Source of the DNA: Paenibacillus taichungensis
GTDB lineage: Bacteria; Bacillota; Bacilli; Paenibacillales; Paenibacillaceae
Direction: 5' to 3'
Length of the DNA: 64,000 bases
Assembly (NCBI RefSeq): GCF_013359905.1
Contig: NZ_JABMCC010000105.1
Span: 62,001-126,000 of the forward strand
Below are positions 43,526 to 52,377 of the stretch, one piece after another (position 1 is the first letter of the stretch; each line of letters opens with the position of its first letter). Under the pieces are notes generated by a model. It was not told the DNA's origin and ran no database searches. It worked only from the letters and a program-made list of their open reading frames with translations. Both the position numbers and the translations under genes were made by a program.

Positions 43526-45067
43526 ATGGATAATCAAGTACCTCTTGGGAAAACCATCGCTGTCCTGCTGCTCGGCGCCTTTATCGCCATTCTGAACCAG
43601 ACTTTGCTCAATGTAGCCATCCCCCATCTGATGAATGACTTTAACGTATCAGCAACGACCGTGCAGTGGCTGTCCACAGCCTATTTGCTGGTGAACGGGG
43701 TACTCATTCCGATTACCGCCTACTTGATTGAATCGTTCGGAACCCGCAAATTATTCGTGACTGCGATGCTGTTGTTTACGTTAGGTTCGTTGATCTGTGC
43801 CATCAGTCCTGGATTTACGGTGATGCTCATCGGTCGTATCGTACAAGCCAGTGGGGCTGGTATTATTATGCCTTTGGTTATGAACGTGTTTCTGACTGTT
43901 TTCCCTCCTGAGAAACGGGGAACTGCCATGGGCACGATGGGCATTGCCATGATGTTTGCTCCAGCCATTGGCCCGACGTTATCTGGATGGATCGTGGAAC
44001 ATTATACATGGCGGATTCTGTTTTATATGGTCATCCCGCTTGCCTTGCTTGATATTTTGTTTGCCTTCATTTGGCTGAAAAATGTGTCCAAACTTACTTC
44101 GCCGAAATTTGATGGTTTTGGCGCTTTATTCTCCACCATCGGTTTCGGCTTTCTGCTATATGGATTCAGCTCTGCCGGAGATAAAGGCTGGACCAGTGCA
44201 ACTGTGCTGTTGACACTGATTATCGGCGTGCTCTTCATCGTCTTCTTTGTACTCAGAGAAACGGCCATGAAGAACCCTCTGCTAGAATTTCGTGTATTCA
44301 AATACGATATTTTCACCATCTCAACGCTGGTCAGTGCAACGATTAACATGGCACTCTTTGGCGGAATGCTGCTGTTACCGATCTATCTGCAAAATATAAG
44401 GGGATTCTCTCCCCTGCAATCCGGGTTGTTGCTGCTGCCTGGTGCATTGCTAATGGGCGTTATGTCTCCCATCTCAGGAGCGCTGTTTGACCGGATCGGC
44501 TCTCGCCCGCTTGCCATTGTCGGTTTGATCATTACCGCCATCTCAACCTTTGAGTTTAGCAAATTGACGGGGGAGACGCCCTATGGTCACATCATGATGC
44601 TATACACGTTTCGTAGCTTCGGCATGTCCATGCTGATGATGTCTGTACAGACAGAGGGGCTAAATCAATTGCCGCCTCATCTCACCAGTCATGGTACTGC
44701 CATGTCCAATACGGTCAGACAGGTCGCTGGTTCGATCGGGACCGCCCTGCTCATCACCGTGATGGCAACACGTGCAGGTATTCATTTGGCGGATTACAGC
44801 AACACCGTGACCACAACCAATGTCGCACTGACAGAACAAGTGGGTATACTCGGCACGCAGATGGCTACTGCGGCTGGAATGCCGCCTGAACAAGGTTCAA
44901 GCCTTGCATTACAGCAGCTCTATGGTATCGCTGTTCAGACATCAACGATTGAAGGCATTAATGATGCTTTCATTGTAGCGACCTGGATTTCAATCATTGG
45001 TCTGTTTCTCTCATTATTCCTGCGGCGAGCTCGCTCCCGTCCTCGTAAAGTCAAGCCTGAACGCTAA
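43526..45067 (+). CDS. MFS multidrug efflux pump, DHA2 (EmrB/QacA) family, 14 TM
   Basis: A 513-residue pump with 14 predicted helices. Family motifs include the helix-1 segment AILNQTLLNVAIPHL and a loop 2-3 sequence FGTRKLF, plus the exporter motif in helix 5 (MFAPAIGPTLSGWIVEHYTWRILF). The gene starts 8 nt after the HlyD-type adaptor, without a strong site of its own beyond AAGG, so it is probably translationally coupled. The two proteins would form a proton-driven export system. The C-terminus is short and highly basic (RRARSRPRKVKPER). Confidence 0.92.
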   Translation: MDNQVPLGKTIAVLLLGAFIAILNQTLLNVAIPHLMNDFNVSATTVQWLSTAYLLVNGVLIPITAYLIESFGTRKLFVTAMLLFTLGSLICAISPGFTVMLIGRIVQASGAGIIMPLVMNVFLTVFPPEKRGTAMGTMGIAMMFAPAIGPTLSGWIVEHYTWRILFYMVIPLALLDILFAFIWLKNVSKLTSPKFDGFGALFSTIGFGFLLYGFSSAGDKGWTSATVLLTLIIGVLFIVFFVLRETAMKNPLLEFRVFKYDIFTISTLVSATINMALFGGMLLLPIYLQNIRGFSPLQSGLLLLPGALLMGVMSPISGALFDRIGSRPLAIVGLIITAISTFEFSKLTGETPYGHIMMLYTFRSFGMSMLMMSVQTEGLNQLPPHLTSHGTAMSNTVRQVAGSIGTALLITVMATRAGIHLADYSNTVTTTNVALTEQVGILGTQMATAAGMPPEQGSSLALQQLYGIAVQTSTIEGINDAFIVATWISIIGLFLSLFLRRARSRPRKVKPER

Positions 45068-45120
45068 AATGGCCTTGGGCAACCTATACTTACCTTTTTT
45101 AAATAAAACGAAATAATAAA

Positions 45121-45157
45121 AAACCGCACGTCTCTTCAATCTAGAGACGTGCGGTTT
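45121..45157. terminator. Bidirectional intrinsic terminator
   Basis: A 15-bp perfect stem (45121-45135 with 45143-45157), 7-nt loop, with A-run before and T-run after. It serves the efflux operon and the convergent deacetylase gene. Confidence 0.9.
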
Positions 45158-45167
45158 TTGGCTTGTA

Positions 45168-45944
45168 CTATGGATGCTGTGGTAAGGATGGATTGTCATC
45201 CTTTGCAGCCTCTCTCGCCTTAACGGCAAGCAGTTCCGATACAGTTACAAAACGATAACCTTGTTCCTGCAACTTGGGCAGAATCGTTTTTAACGCAGCA
45301 ACCGTCTGGGATTTGCCCTCCACCTTGTCATGAAACAGAACAATATCCCCGTTACGTGCGTTCTTCAGCACTTTGTTCACAATGGCGGATACACCTGGTG
45401 AAGCCCAATCACGTGTGTCCTGATGCCAGGACCATAGCACAATCGTATAGCCTTGCTGCTTGGCGACCTGAATGACCATGTCATTGTAATAGCCTCCCGG
45501 GGGTCTAAACAACGTGGGACGCTGCGCCCCTGCTCCAACAATGGATTTCTCCGCTATGTTCATTTCGTGGCTGTACTTATCCGCCCTTGTTGACCTGACC
45601 GCGTACGTATGTGCATACGTATGATTGGCGATTTCATGTCCTTCCCGTTGCTCCTGCTTTATCAGATCAGGAAATTTTTCCGCCCATTTGCCAAGCACAA
45701 AAAAAGTGCCTTTGGCCTGATACTGCTCGAGTAAAGCCAGAATCTGCGGGGTCTGGACCGGATCGGGCCCATCATCAAAGGTAAGTGCGATGAGTTTATC
45801 ATGTGTGGGAACCTCCCACACAATCTCTCCCCGTTCCTCATAATACTGTCGATTCTTCTGCACAGGTTTGGCGTAGGCAGAGCTACTTCCAAGCAAAAAA
45901 ACAAGCGCACACAATCCGATGCATCGGGCTGCCTTCAGGTTCAT
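45168..45944 (-). CDS. Secreted polysaccharide deacetylase (NodB/CE4 family)
   Basis: A 258-residue protein with a signal peptide (about 1-25, ending SSAYA-KP). The NodB domain shows motif 1 TFDDGPD (Asp57 and Asp58), metal-binding HTYAH (His108 and His112) and motif 3 RPPGG (147-151), with LFHD as a late motif. All catalytic residues appear intact. It removes N-acetyl groups from peptidoglycan or a related glycan at the cell surface. The resemblance is to PdaA/PdaB and chitooligosaccharide deacetylases, but the substrate cannot be fixed. AGAGAGGA precedes the ATG. Confidence 0.92.
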   Translation of the reverse strand: MNLKAARCIGLCALVFLLGSSSAYAKPVQKNRQYYEERGEIVWEVPTHDKLIALTFDDGPDPVQTPQILALLEQYQAKGTFFVLGKWAEKFPDLIKQEQREGHEIANHTYAHTYAVRSTRADKYSHEMNIAEKSIVGAGAQRPTLFRPPGGYYNDMVIQVAKQQGYTIVLWSWHQDTRDWASPGVSAIVNKVLKNARNGDIVLFHDKVEGKSQTVAALKTILPKLQEQGYRFVTVSELLAVKAREAAKDDNPSLPQHP

Positions 45945-46011
45945 GTTTATGTCCTCTCTTTATCTTCAAACGTAAACTCCCTGTTAGCATTTCCCGATTC
46001 ACCAGAACTAT

Positions 46012-46950
46012 TTAACGAAATATTTGATCAATGACTGCAATTTCCTCAGCTGTGAGCTCAACATCCAGTGTTTTCAGATTGTTGATGACCTGCTCCGGTT
46101 TCTTGGCACCAGGAATGAGCGCATCAATGGACGGCTGAGTCAGATACCAGGCCAGAACGAGATGTGCGACCTCAGTGTCCTTGGACTGTGCAATGCTGCG
46201 TAGTTGTTCCACCTTGTCCAGATTCTGAATAAAGGCTTCCCCTGTGAATAACGGGTTCTTCGCCCGCCCATCCTGGAAGGTTGTATCCCGATTATATTTG
46301 CCACCCAGCAGCCCTGCTGCCAGAGGGAAGTAAGGTACAAAAGAAATGTCATGCTCTGCCGTATAAGGCAGCAAATCTTTCTCCGCTTCTCTTTTGAACA
46401 AATTATATTCAGACTGCAGTACATCCACAGCTCCATCCTGATTCGCCTCACGCAACTGGTCAATGGAGAAGTTAGAGACTCCGATGGCACGGATTTTACC
46501 TTCGTCCTTCAAACGTTTCAGCGCCCCTACAGCCTCATCCTTCGGTGTATGTTCATCCGGGAAGTGAATATAAAACAAGTCGATGTAGTCTGTCTGCAGA
46601 CGTTTCAATGCCTCATCAACCGAGGTTTTGAGGAAAGCAGGTGAGTTATCAAAAACTACCTTGCCATCCACGAATTTATGTGCAGCTTTCGTTGCAATGA
46701 TGGTATCTTGGCGCTGACCCGTTTCTTTCAGCACTTCACCAATTAACCGTTCTGAATGCTCAGGTCCATAGATGAAAGCAGTATCCAAAAAGTTAATGCC
46801 CTGTTTCAAAGCCGTACGAACAACATCCTTGCCTGTTTCATCATTCAGCATATTCGGATAGATGTTATGTCCTCCTACTGCATTTGCCCCCAATCCAATC
46901 GGGTTAACAATCAGATCGGTTTTGCCCAAGCGAGTACGTTGTTCTGCCAT
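46012..46950 (-). CDS. Aldo/keto reductase
   Basis: A 312-residue NADPH-dependent oxidoreductase of the aldo/keto reductase family. FLDTAFIYG gives the catalytic Asp and Tyr, TKAAHK the Lys, and [11 protein letters not shown] the His of the catalytic tetrad. [10 protein letters not shown] and [13 protein letters not shown] are the usual later motifs. It reduces aldehydes or ketones in the cytosol; the substrate is unknown. AAAAGGAG stands before the ATG. It stands alone between the deacetylase and the antiporter genes. Confidence 0.93.
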   Translation of the reverse strand: MAEQRTRLGKTDLIVNPIGLGANAVGGHNIYPNMLNDETGKDVVRTALKQGINFLDTAFIYGPEHSERLIGEVLKETGQRQDTIIATKAAHKFVDGKVVFDNSPAFLKTSVDEALKRLQTDYIDLFYIHFPDEHTPKDEAVGALKRLKDEGKIRAIGVSNFSIDQLREANQDGAVDVLQSEYNLFKREAEKDLLPYTAEHDISFVPYFPLAAGLLGGKYNRDTTFQDGRAKNPLFTGEAFIQNLDKVEQLRSIAQSKDTEVAHLVLAWYLTQPSIDALIPGAKKPEQVINNLKTLDVELTAEEIAVIDQIFR

Positions 46951-47038
46951 GTCTCATCCATCTCCTTTTCTGAGCGTTAGTAACTCACATATATTATATC
47001 AAAGGATTAAGCATATTTAAAATATCGGGTTTATCGGA

Positions 47039-49063
47039 TTAGGTGTTTTTCAGCGCAGTGGCTTCCACGTCATTAATGAATCGACGGAGTTTTGCAGCCA
47101 CATCGCGATTAATTTCACCATTTTCGTATAGCTGCTGTATGGTATTGCGCTGCTCCTGCATGGCCACCATTTGCAATTCCAGCTTTTCCTGATCAAATGG
47201 ATCTTCCGTTTTGCCCTGGTTCCAGGTGCGTAATTTGGCAATAACCCGCTCATATCTAGAGATGACCGACAGAGCCACAATCCGGTTACTATCGTTCATG
47301 TTTGCACGAATCGCCTTGATCGCCGCTTCAGAGGTACGCATCTTCACTTGACGGAACAGATCCGCATTCTCAATCATAAATGGCTGATCCGGCTTTTTTG
47401 AACGATTCATAAACACATGACCAAACACGCGACCAATTTCACTGAGCGAGAACATCATCTGAGTATTCGTACGGTTCGCAAGCATCATTTCCTTCCGATC
47501 CAACCAGCTGTTACATCTAAACGCGGCTTCCGAAGCAATTACATTTTCATCCATCATCTTCTCAATCTCTTTACGTTCAGCCCGCGTAGCGATGAGATTT
47601 ATTGCTGTTTCCTGTTTCAAAATGTCCTTGCGCTTACCGGCAGTAAGCTCGCCAGCCGCCTGCCTGATATATTTTGACAGATCGGAAACAACAGCAAGCG
47701 CAGCAGCTTTGTTCTGGTCGTTCATTTCCGACTTCACTGCACGAATGGCAGCATTCAGCATAATATCCTGTGCTTTTCGTTCCGTCGTTTGCGGTGTACC
47801 TTCTTCGGCTTTTTCTTCGTTCTTCGCAAGAATAGGAAGGAACACACTTGCAGCAATCAGAGTGAACAGAATCACACCTGCCGCCAGAAATATGATCAGA
47901 TCCCTTTCCGGAAAAGGAGACCCGTCTTGGAGAACATACGGGATGGAGAAGGCCCCCGCCAGTGTTACAGCGCCTCTCACACCCGAAAGAGTAATAATCG
48001 TAATTTCTTTCAGCCGAGGCTTCCCGCTAGACAACGCCTCACCGGAATTTTCATTACCTTTCCAGAACAGATAGATCCAGACAAAACGAAGCACCAACAA
48101 TAGCACTGAAATAAGGCCCACATAGCCGAGTACTTGGAGGTTATCAAACGAGACATTCTCGAAGATGGTACTCAGTACATCCGGGATCTGTACCCCCAAA
48201 ATGACAAAGACCAACCCGTTCAAAATAAATAAAATAACTGACCAGGTACTGGCAGATACCACCTGCATCTTCAGTTGTACGGACTCGGTCCGGTCTCGCT
48301 CAATTGCATGAATGATCCCGCCTGCGACGACCGCAAGAATGCCCGAAACACCCACCTCTTCACTTACCAGATAGATGACGAAGGGCGTAAGAATTTGCAA
48401 TAACATATGAATGGTGACATCTTCCATCCCCAGACGCCGAATCCAGACACCGAGTCGGATCAACAAGAACGATAACAAGGCACCAATCAGTAACCCGCCA
48501 ATCGCGATAAGTATAAAACTAAATGACGCCTGAGCCAGGGAAAACACCCCTGTAACCGTGGCGGCAATCGCAAATTTGAATGCAACCAGACCGGATGCAT
48601 CATTCATCAATGCTTCTCCCTCAAGAAGCCTATGTATGCTCTTGGGTAAATGCACACGACCTGCCATAGCGCCTACTGCCACAGCGTCTGTCGGGGACAG
48701 AATTGCTGCGAGTGCAAAAGCCGCAGGAAGAGGAATGGTTGGAATGAGCCAGTGAATGGCATATCCTGCCACGACAACCGTAACAAATACAAGGCCCAGG
48801 GCCAGCAAAAGGATGGGCGCTCTTAGATTCCACAGCTCGTGCCTCGGTGTTCGCTTCCCGTCGTTGTACAGCAACGGAGCGATAAAGAGCACGAAAAACA
48901 ATTCCGGATTCAGTGGCAGATGCACACCCGCAGGTAATAGTGCAATGGCTACACCGAGAACAATCTGAATCAACGGAACGGGGATAAAGGGTACAAACCG
49001 GTTCAAAATATTCGATAAACCGATCAGTACCAGCAAAACAAGCACGGCGATAAATAGTTCCAT
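47039..49063 (-). CDS. nhaK: Na+(K+)/H+ antiporter, CPA1 family (NhaK-like)
   Basis: A 674-residue antiporter. Residues 1-410 hold about 12 membrane helices with the ion-site segments ILSPTDAVAVGA and EGEALMNDASG (the Asp of the ND motif). The C-terminal ~260 residues form a charged, helical cytosolic domain, as in B. subtilis NhaK (YvgP), which has nearly the same length. It exchanges Na+, K+ or Li+ for protons across the cytoplasmic membrane for pH and salt balance. AAAGGGATTG precedes the ATG. Single gene. Confidence 0.9.
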   Translation of the reverse strand: MELFIAVLVLLVLIGLSNILNRFVPFIPVPLIQIVLGVAIALLPAGVHLPLNPELFFVLFIAPLLYNDGKRTPRHELWNLRAPILLLALGLVFVTVVVAGYAIHWLIPTIPLPAAFALAAILSPTDAVAVGAMAGRVHLPKSIHRLLEGEALMNDASGLVAFKFAIAATVTGVFSLAQASFSFILIAIGGLLIGALLSFLLIRLGVWIRRLGMEDVTIHMLLQILTPFVIYLVSEEVGVSGILAVVAGGIIHAIERDRTESVQLKMQVVSASTWSVILFILNGLVFVILGVQIPDVLSTIFENVSFDNLQVLGYVGLISVLLLVLRFVWIYLFWKGNENSGEALSSGKPRLKEITIITLSGVRGAVTLAGAFSIPYVLQDGSPFPERDLIIFLAAGVILFTLIAASVFLPILAKNEEKAEEGTPQTTERKAQDIMLNAAIRAVKSEMNDQNKAAALAVVSDLSKYIRQAAGELTAGKRKDILKQETAINLIATRAERKEIEKMMDENVIASEAAFRCNSWLDRKEMMLANRTNTQMMFSLSEIGRVFGHVFMNRSKKPDQPFMIENADLFRQVKMRTSEAAIKAIRANMNDSNRIVALSVISRYERVIAKLRTWNQGKTEDPFDQEKLELQMVAMQEQRNTIQQLYENGEINRDVAAKLRRFINDVEATALKNT

Positions 49064-49277
49064 GATGACAATCCCTTTCCGAAAAATGAAGTGGTGAAAA
49101 CCATTTTGTATAGCCTTATTTTAGCATAAACCAAAGTTTATTATAAAAATGTTGTCATATTCGATCCCCGTCTAATGCGAATGGATAACAGTCCGATTGC
49201 AGATTTCTGATTGGTTCTGTTTATAAGATGTTACAATATGCTCAGGACAATACCCGTTGGAAAGGAACTTGGTGTCT

Positions 49278-49577
49278 ATGGCATTTGGAATTAAACGACA
49301 GGAACTGGCCGAGTGGAAAGAACGTGTATCTCGTGGCGACCTTGCCTATCTCACTCATTTCTGGATCGACAACCGTTTTCCGGGCATTACCAGTGTGACC
49401 AAAGTAGGCTGTTCGGATCTGAAACGGCTTGAGGATTGGTGTAGAGAGCATGAACTCGACCCACGTTATATCCATCGGCGTCAGCCTTTTCCCCATTTTG
49501 ACCTGCTCGGTAAAAAACAGAAGGAAATCCTGATCCAGGAAGGTCTGACCGATCACATTCAACGCTTCCATCTCTGA
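49278..49577 (+). CDS. yneQ: YneQ-like small conserved protein
   Basis: A 99-residue protein resembling B. subtilis YneQ in length and in AFGIKRQEL, LAYLTHFWIDNRFPG, TKVGCSDL and PHFDLLGKKQKEIL. Function unknown; soluble and cytoplasmic. The ATG at 49278 is preferred because it matches the family start MAFG. GGAAAGGAA lies about 11 nt upstream, and TTG or GTG codons closer to it are alternative starts. A strong terminator follows at once. Confidence 0.78.
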   Translation: MAFGIKRQELAEWKERVSRGDLAYLTHFWIDNRFPGITSVTKVGCSDLKRLEDWCREHELDPRYIHRRQPFPHFDLLGKKQKEILIQEGLTDHIQRFHL

Positions 49578-49588
49578 CTGGAAAAATT

Positions 49589-49647
49589 AAAAGCCAGCCT
49601 TCAAGATTCAAGTCCCAAAACGGGCTCATTCTTGAAGGCTGGCTTTT
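49589..49647. terminator. Long bidirectional terminator
   Basis: An 18-bp perfect stem (49589-49606 with 49630-49647) followed by T residues, between the YneQ-like gene and the convergent MarR gene. Confidence 0.9.
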
Positions 49648-49661
49648 TACATCCCAAATAT

Positions 49662-50144
49662 TTAGCGATGCGTTTGTTCCAACGTTTTCATTTTCTCTAA
49701 CAGTTTTAGCTCAATTTTCTTCAGCATGCCAAACATCTGCAGTTGTTCCTCTTCCGTAAGCGCCTGCAAAAGTTCCCATGTCATTCGACCGCGATTATTA
49801 ATTAACGTTTTTGCAAGCTGTTGCCCATCTTCCGTTAAGGATAACCATACAATTCTTCGGTCCTCTTCACTGCGTACCCGCTGAATCAGACCTTCGCTCT
49901 CCAGTTGATTCAGTACAATGGTGGTTGCTCCTGAAGATAGACTAAGTTGTCTGGCCACATCTACAGCCATGCAGCGTTCTTCACGTAAAATCATGCCCAA
50001 TATATGACTTTTCGTCGGGTTCAATTTGCAGTTTGTTTCATTCTTTTGCTGCTGATCCAATACTTTATTTTTATATCTGAAGAAGGCCTCCAACAATTGA
50101 TCCACATTTGCCAATTGAGAGTTTCGCTCCGTATCCGGGCTCAT
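49662..50144 (-). CDS. MarR-family transcriptional regulator
   Basis: A 160-residue winged-helix regulator. The recognition part is MAVDVARQLSLSSGATTIVLNQLESEGLIQRVRSEEDRRIVWLSLT, with the wing residues D-R-R that define MarR proteins. It binds DNA as a dimer and is usually released by phenolic, quinone or oxidative signals. AGGAGG stands before the ATG. It is divergent from a flavodoxin-like quinone reductase gene across 189 nt, a common arrangement in which the regulator represses its neighbour and itself. Confidence 0.9.
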   Translation of the reverse strand: MSPDTERNSQLANVDQLLEAFFRYKNKVLDQQQKNETNCKLNPTKSHILGMILREERCMAVDVARQLSLSSGATTIVLNQLESEGLIQRVRSEEDRRIVWLSLTEDGQQLAKTLINNRGRMTWELLQALTEEEQLQMFGMLKKIELKLLEKMKTLEQTHR

Positions 50145-50333
50145 AAACGTTCCTCCTACCTTTGATCATAACCTACCTTATATTGTAACATATTTGTACT
50201 ATTTTGTTTGTGAAAAATGCGCTTGTTTCCCAGAACCCTTTACTTGTCTGTAAAGTTCATGCTTATTTTGCGGTTTCATGTGACAAGCTACCTTATAGCA
50301 TGAACAGATAACCACACAAGGAGGAATCAAGCA

Positions 50334-50858
50334 ATGAACATTTATATTGTTTTCGATAGTGAAGGCGGGCATACACGAGCGCTTGCCGAATCGATTGCTG
50401 CTGGCGCAGCCAGTGTGCATGGTGCAACCGTTCATTTGCATTCCACAGAAGAAGCCGACATCTACAAGCTGGTGGAAATGGACGCCATTATCTGGGGCTG
50501 CCCCGGACATTTTGGCTCCATCAGCTCCGGGTTGAAAAAGTGGATCGACAAGCTGGGCTACCTCTGGGCAGAGGGCAAGCTTGTCGACAAAGTTGGTGCG
50601 GTGTTCTGTACCATCGCGACCGAGCATGGTGGACTGGAGTCAACGTTGATTCATTTGCTGACACCGATGCTCCATCAGGGCATGATTATTACCGGGCTAC
50701 CTGGCAACTTTGCAGATAACGCATTATATGGCTCCTATTATGGTGTTGGAGTGACTTGTCCGGTGGACAGTGATGATCTGCTCAGCGAACAGGGCATAGC
50801 ACTGGGTAAAGCTCTGGGAGAACGCGTGGCTCGCATAACCAACCGATTGATCACATAG
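50334..50858 (+). CDS. Flavodoxin-fold NAD(P)H:quinone oxidoreductase-like (WrbA-like)
   Basis: A 174-residue flavodoxin-fold protein. The FMN phosphate loop is [13 protein letters not shown] (about 8-20, in place of the usual S/T-x-T-G-N-T), followed by [23 protein letters not shown] and [14 protein letters not shown], both of which are typical of WrbA. It probably reduces quinones with two electrons from NAD(P)H and limits oxidative damage. AAGGAGG precedes the ATG. Divergent from a MarR regulator, its likely controller. Confidence 0.85.
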   Translation: MNIYIVFDSEGGHTRALAESIAAGAASVHGATVHLHSTEEADIYKLVEMDAIIWGCPGHFGSISSGLKKWIDKLGYLWAEGKLVDKVGAVFCTIATEHGGLESTLIHLLTPMLHQGMIITGLPGNFADNALYGSYYGVGVTCPVDSDDLLSEQGIALGKALGERVARITNRLIT

Positions 50859-50897
50859 AAATCAGAGTATTTCACATAAAAGAAATTGCTGTTCTTA

Positions 50898-50941
50898 TCA
50901 AGCCTGCGCTCATAAGCTGAAAAGCAATACAGCAGGCTTGA
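50898..50941. terminator. Hairpin after the WrbA-like gene, terminator uncertain
   Basis: A 10-bp perfect stem (TCAAGCCTGC with GCAGGCTTGA) and a 24-nt loop with an inner GCT/AGC. It has no T-run after it, so it may be a processing or protective structure rather than a normal terminator. Confidence 0.5.
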
Positions 50942-51020
50942 ACTCCTCTTCCTGTATAGAAATAGAATGATTCTGTTGCAATCTTGGATTGAATTTGTTT
51001 ATAATAACGTATATCTCTAA

Positions 51021-51038
51021 AGTTACTTTTAGTTACTT
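51021..51038. promoter_or_regulatory. Tandem 8-bp direct repeat upstream of the FAD monooxygenase gene
   Basis: AGTTACTT occurs at 51021-51028 and 51031-51038, 10 bp apart, so both copies face the same side of the helix. It lies 73-90 nt upstream of the start codon and could be a regulator site. Confidence 0.4.
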
Positions 51039-51110
51039 AATGATTTTTATAAATCTGTTATTATAAAGTAATACGATATTCATCCATTATATTGCAAGGG
51101 AATTTTACAC

Positions 51111-52217
51111 ATGAATCAAAATACGCATTTAAAAACTGACGTTTGTATTGTCGGAGCTGGTCCTGGTGGGGCTCTACTCTCATTCCTGCTGAAACGACAG
51201 GGAGTATCCACCATTCTGATCGAGCGCCAGCCGCACCTGCTTAAGTCGTTTCGTGGCGAAGTACTTAATGCAGATGGTGAACATGTATTGAATAAGCATG
51301 GGTTATACTCTTCTGTTACCCAGCGTGGCGTGCTGCCCCTGGAGCAAATTCAATACTGGGAGAATGGTCAGATCATCCACACCATTTTCCCTGGCAAGCA
51401 AGAATCCCATGTAGGCATTCATGTGCCGCAGGATCATCTGCTTGAAGTCATCGTGTCACAATCACAGCAACAGAGAAACGAACAGGTTCTTTATAATACG
51501 GTTATGACTGGATTGTTACGAAATAAGGCTGACCATACGGTTGGCATCAACATTCGGCAAGAAGGACGGCCTGCTTCCATTGAAGCAGCGGTAATCGTTG
51601 GGGCAGATGGCAGATATTCAGCTGTACGCAAACACGCTGGTCTGACCCCGGATATCCGCAAACATGGATACGACCTGTTATGGGCTCGCATTCCTGCTCC
51701 AACAGGCTGGGAACCTGCTGTTCGAATGGCCAGTATGGATGGTCAGCAGTTGGCGTTATTCTCACAATTCGGAGGATACGTGCAGATTGGATGGAACATT
51801 CCGCAAGGGTCCTTCTCCAAGTTGCGTGAACAGCCTTTTGCTCCCTTTGTACAGAAACTCGTAGCGGCCTTCCCCTGTCTCGCTGATTCGGTAGCTCAAC
51901 ATATCCAGACATGGAGTGATTTTGTTTTGTTATCCGTAGAGAGCAGTTTCGCCGAATTATGGGCGCAGGACAACGTGGTCTTGCTTGGTGATGCCGCTCA
52001 CACGATGACTCCAACGGGCGCTTTTGGATTGAATGCAGCATTGGAAGATGCAGACGTGCTCGCTGAGCTACTCATTGATATGGCCGCCGATCAATTCACT
52101 TCTACAGAGCGGCTGCAAGAGCTGCAGGCCAGACGTGGAGAAAAAGTGAAGCAGCAGTTGGCTAGGCAACTGGAAATGGAGTCTTCGTTCCAGCAGCGGT
52201 ACGAATCTTTTCAATAA
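51111..52217 (+). CDS. FAD-dependent aromatic-ring monooxygenase-like protein
   Basis: A 368-residue flavoprotein. The FAD-binding Rossmann motif is IVGAGPGGALLSFLL (about 13-27) with ERQ at the end of the second strand, the middle DG-type motif is VGADGRYSAVRK, and the third FAD motif is LLGDAAHTMTPTGAFGLNAALEDA. This is the para-hydroxybenzoate hydroxylase type, which adds one oxygen atom to an aromatic or polyketide substrate using NAD(P)H; the substrate is unknown. AAGGGAA precedes the ATG. Single gene with a tandem direct repeat in the promoter region and a strong terminator. Confidence 0.87.
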   Translation: MNQNTHLKTDVCIVGAGPGGALLSFLLKRQGVSTILIERQPHLLKSFRGEVLNADGEHVLNKHGLYSSVTQRGVLPLEQIQYWENGQIIHTIFPGKQESHVGIHVPQDHLLEVIVSQSQQQRNEQVLYNTVMTGLLRNKADHTVGINIRQEGRPASIEAAVIVGADGRYSAVRKHAGLTPDIRKHGYDLLWARIPAPTGWEPAVRMASMDGQQLALFSQFGGYVQIGWNIPQGSFSKLREQPFAPFVQKLVAAFPCLADSVAQHIQTWSDFVLLSVESSFAELWAQDNVVLLGDAAHTMTPTGAFGLNAALEDADVLAELLIDMAADQFTSTERLQELQARRGEKVKQQLARQLEMESSFQQRYESFQ

Positions 52218-52249
52218 TGATGCGTGTATTCAAGCACCGCGTAATCAAC

Positions 52250-52290
52250 AAACAGCCGATGACTCCCAGTTGGGAAGCATCGGCTGTTTT
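52250..52290 (+). terminator. Terminator of the FAD monooxygenase gene
   Basis: A 12-bp stem (52250-52261 with 52278-52289) with an inner CTCCCA/TGGGAAG part and a following TTTT run, 33 nt after the stop codon. Confidence 0.88.
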
Positions 52291-52377
52291 GTTCTTTGTG
52301 GAGTTAACCTGAATGTCTCTAATTTGGGTCCGTAAACATTCATGAATTTATAAATAAATGAATAGATAAGTTCTGAT

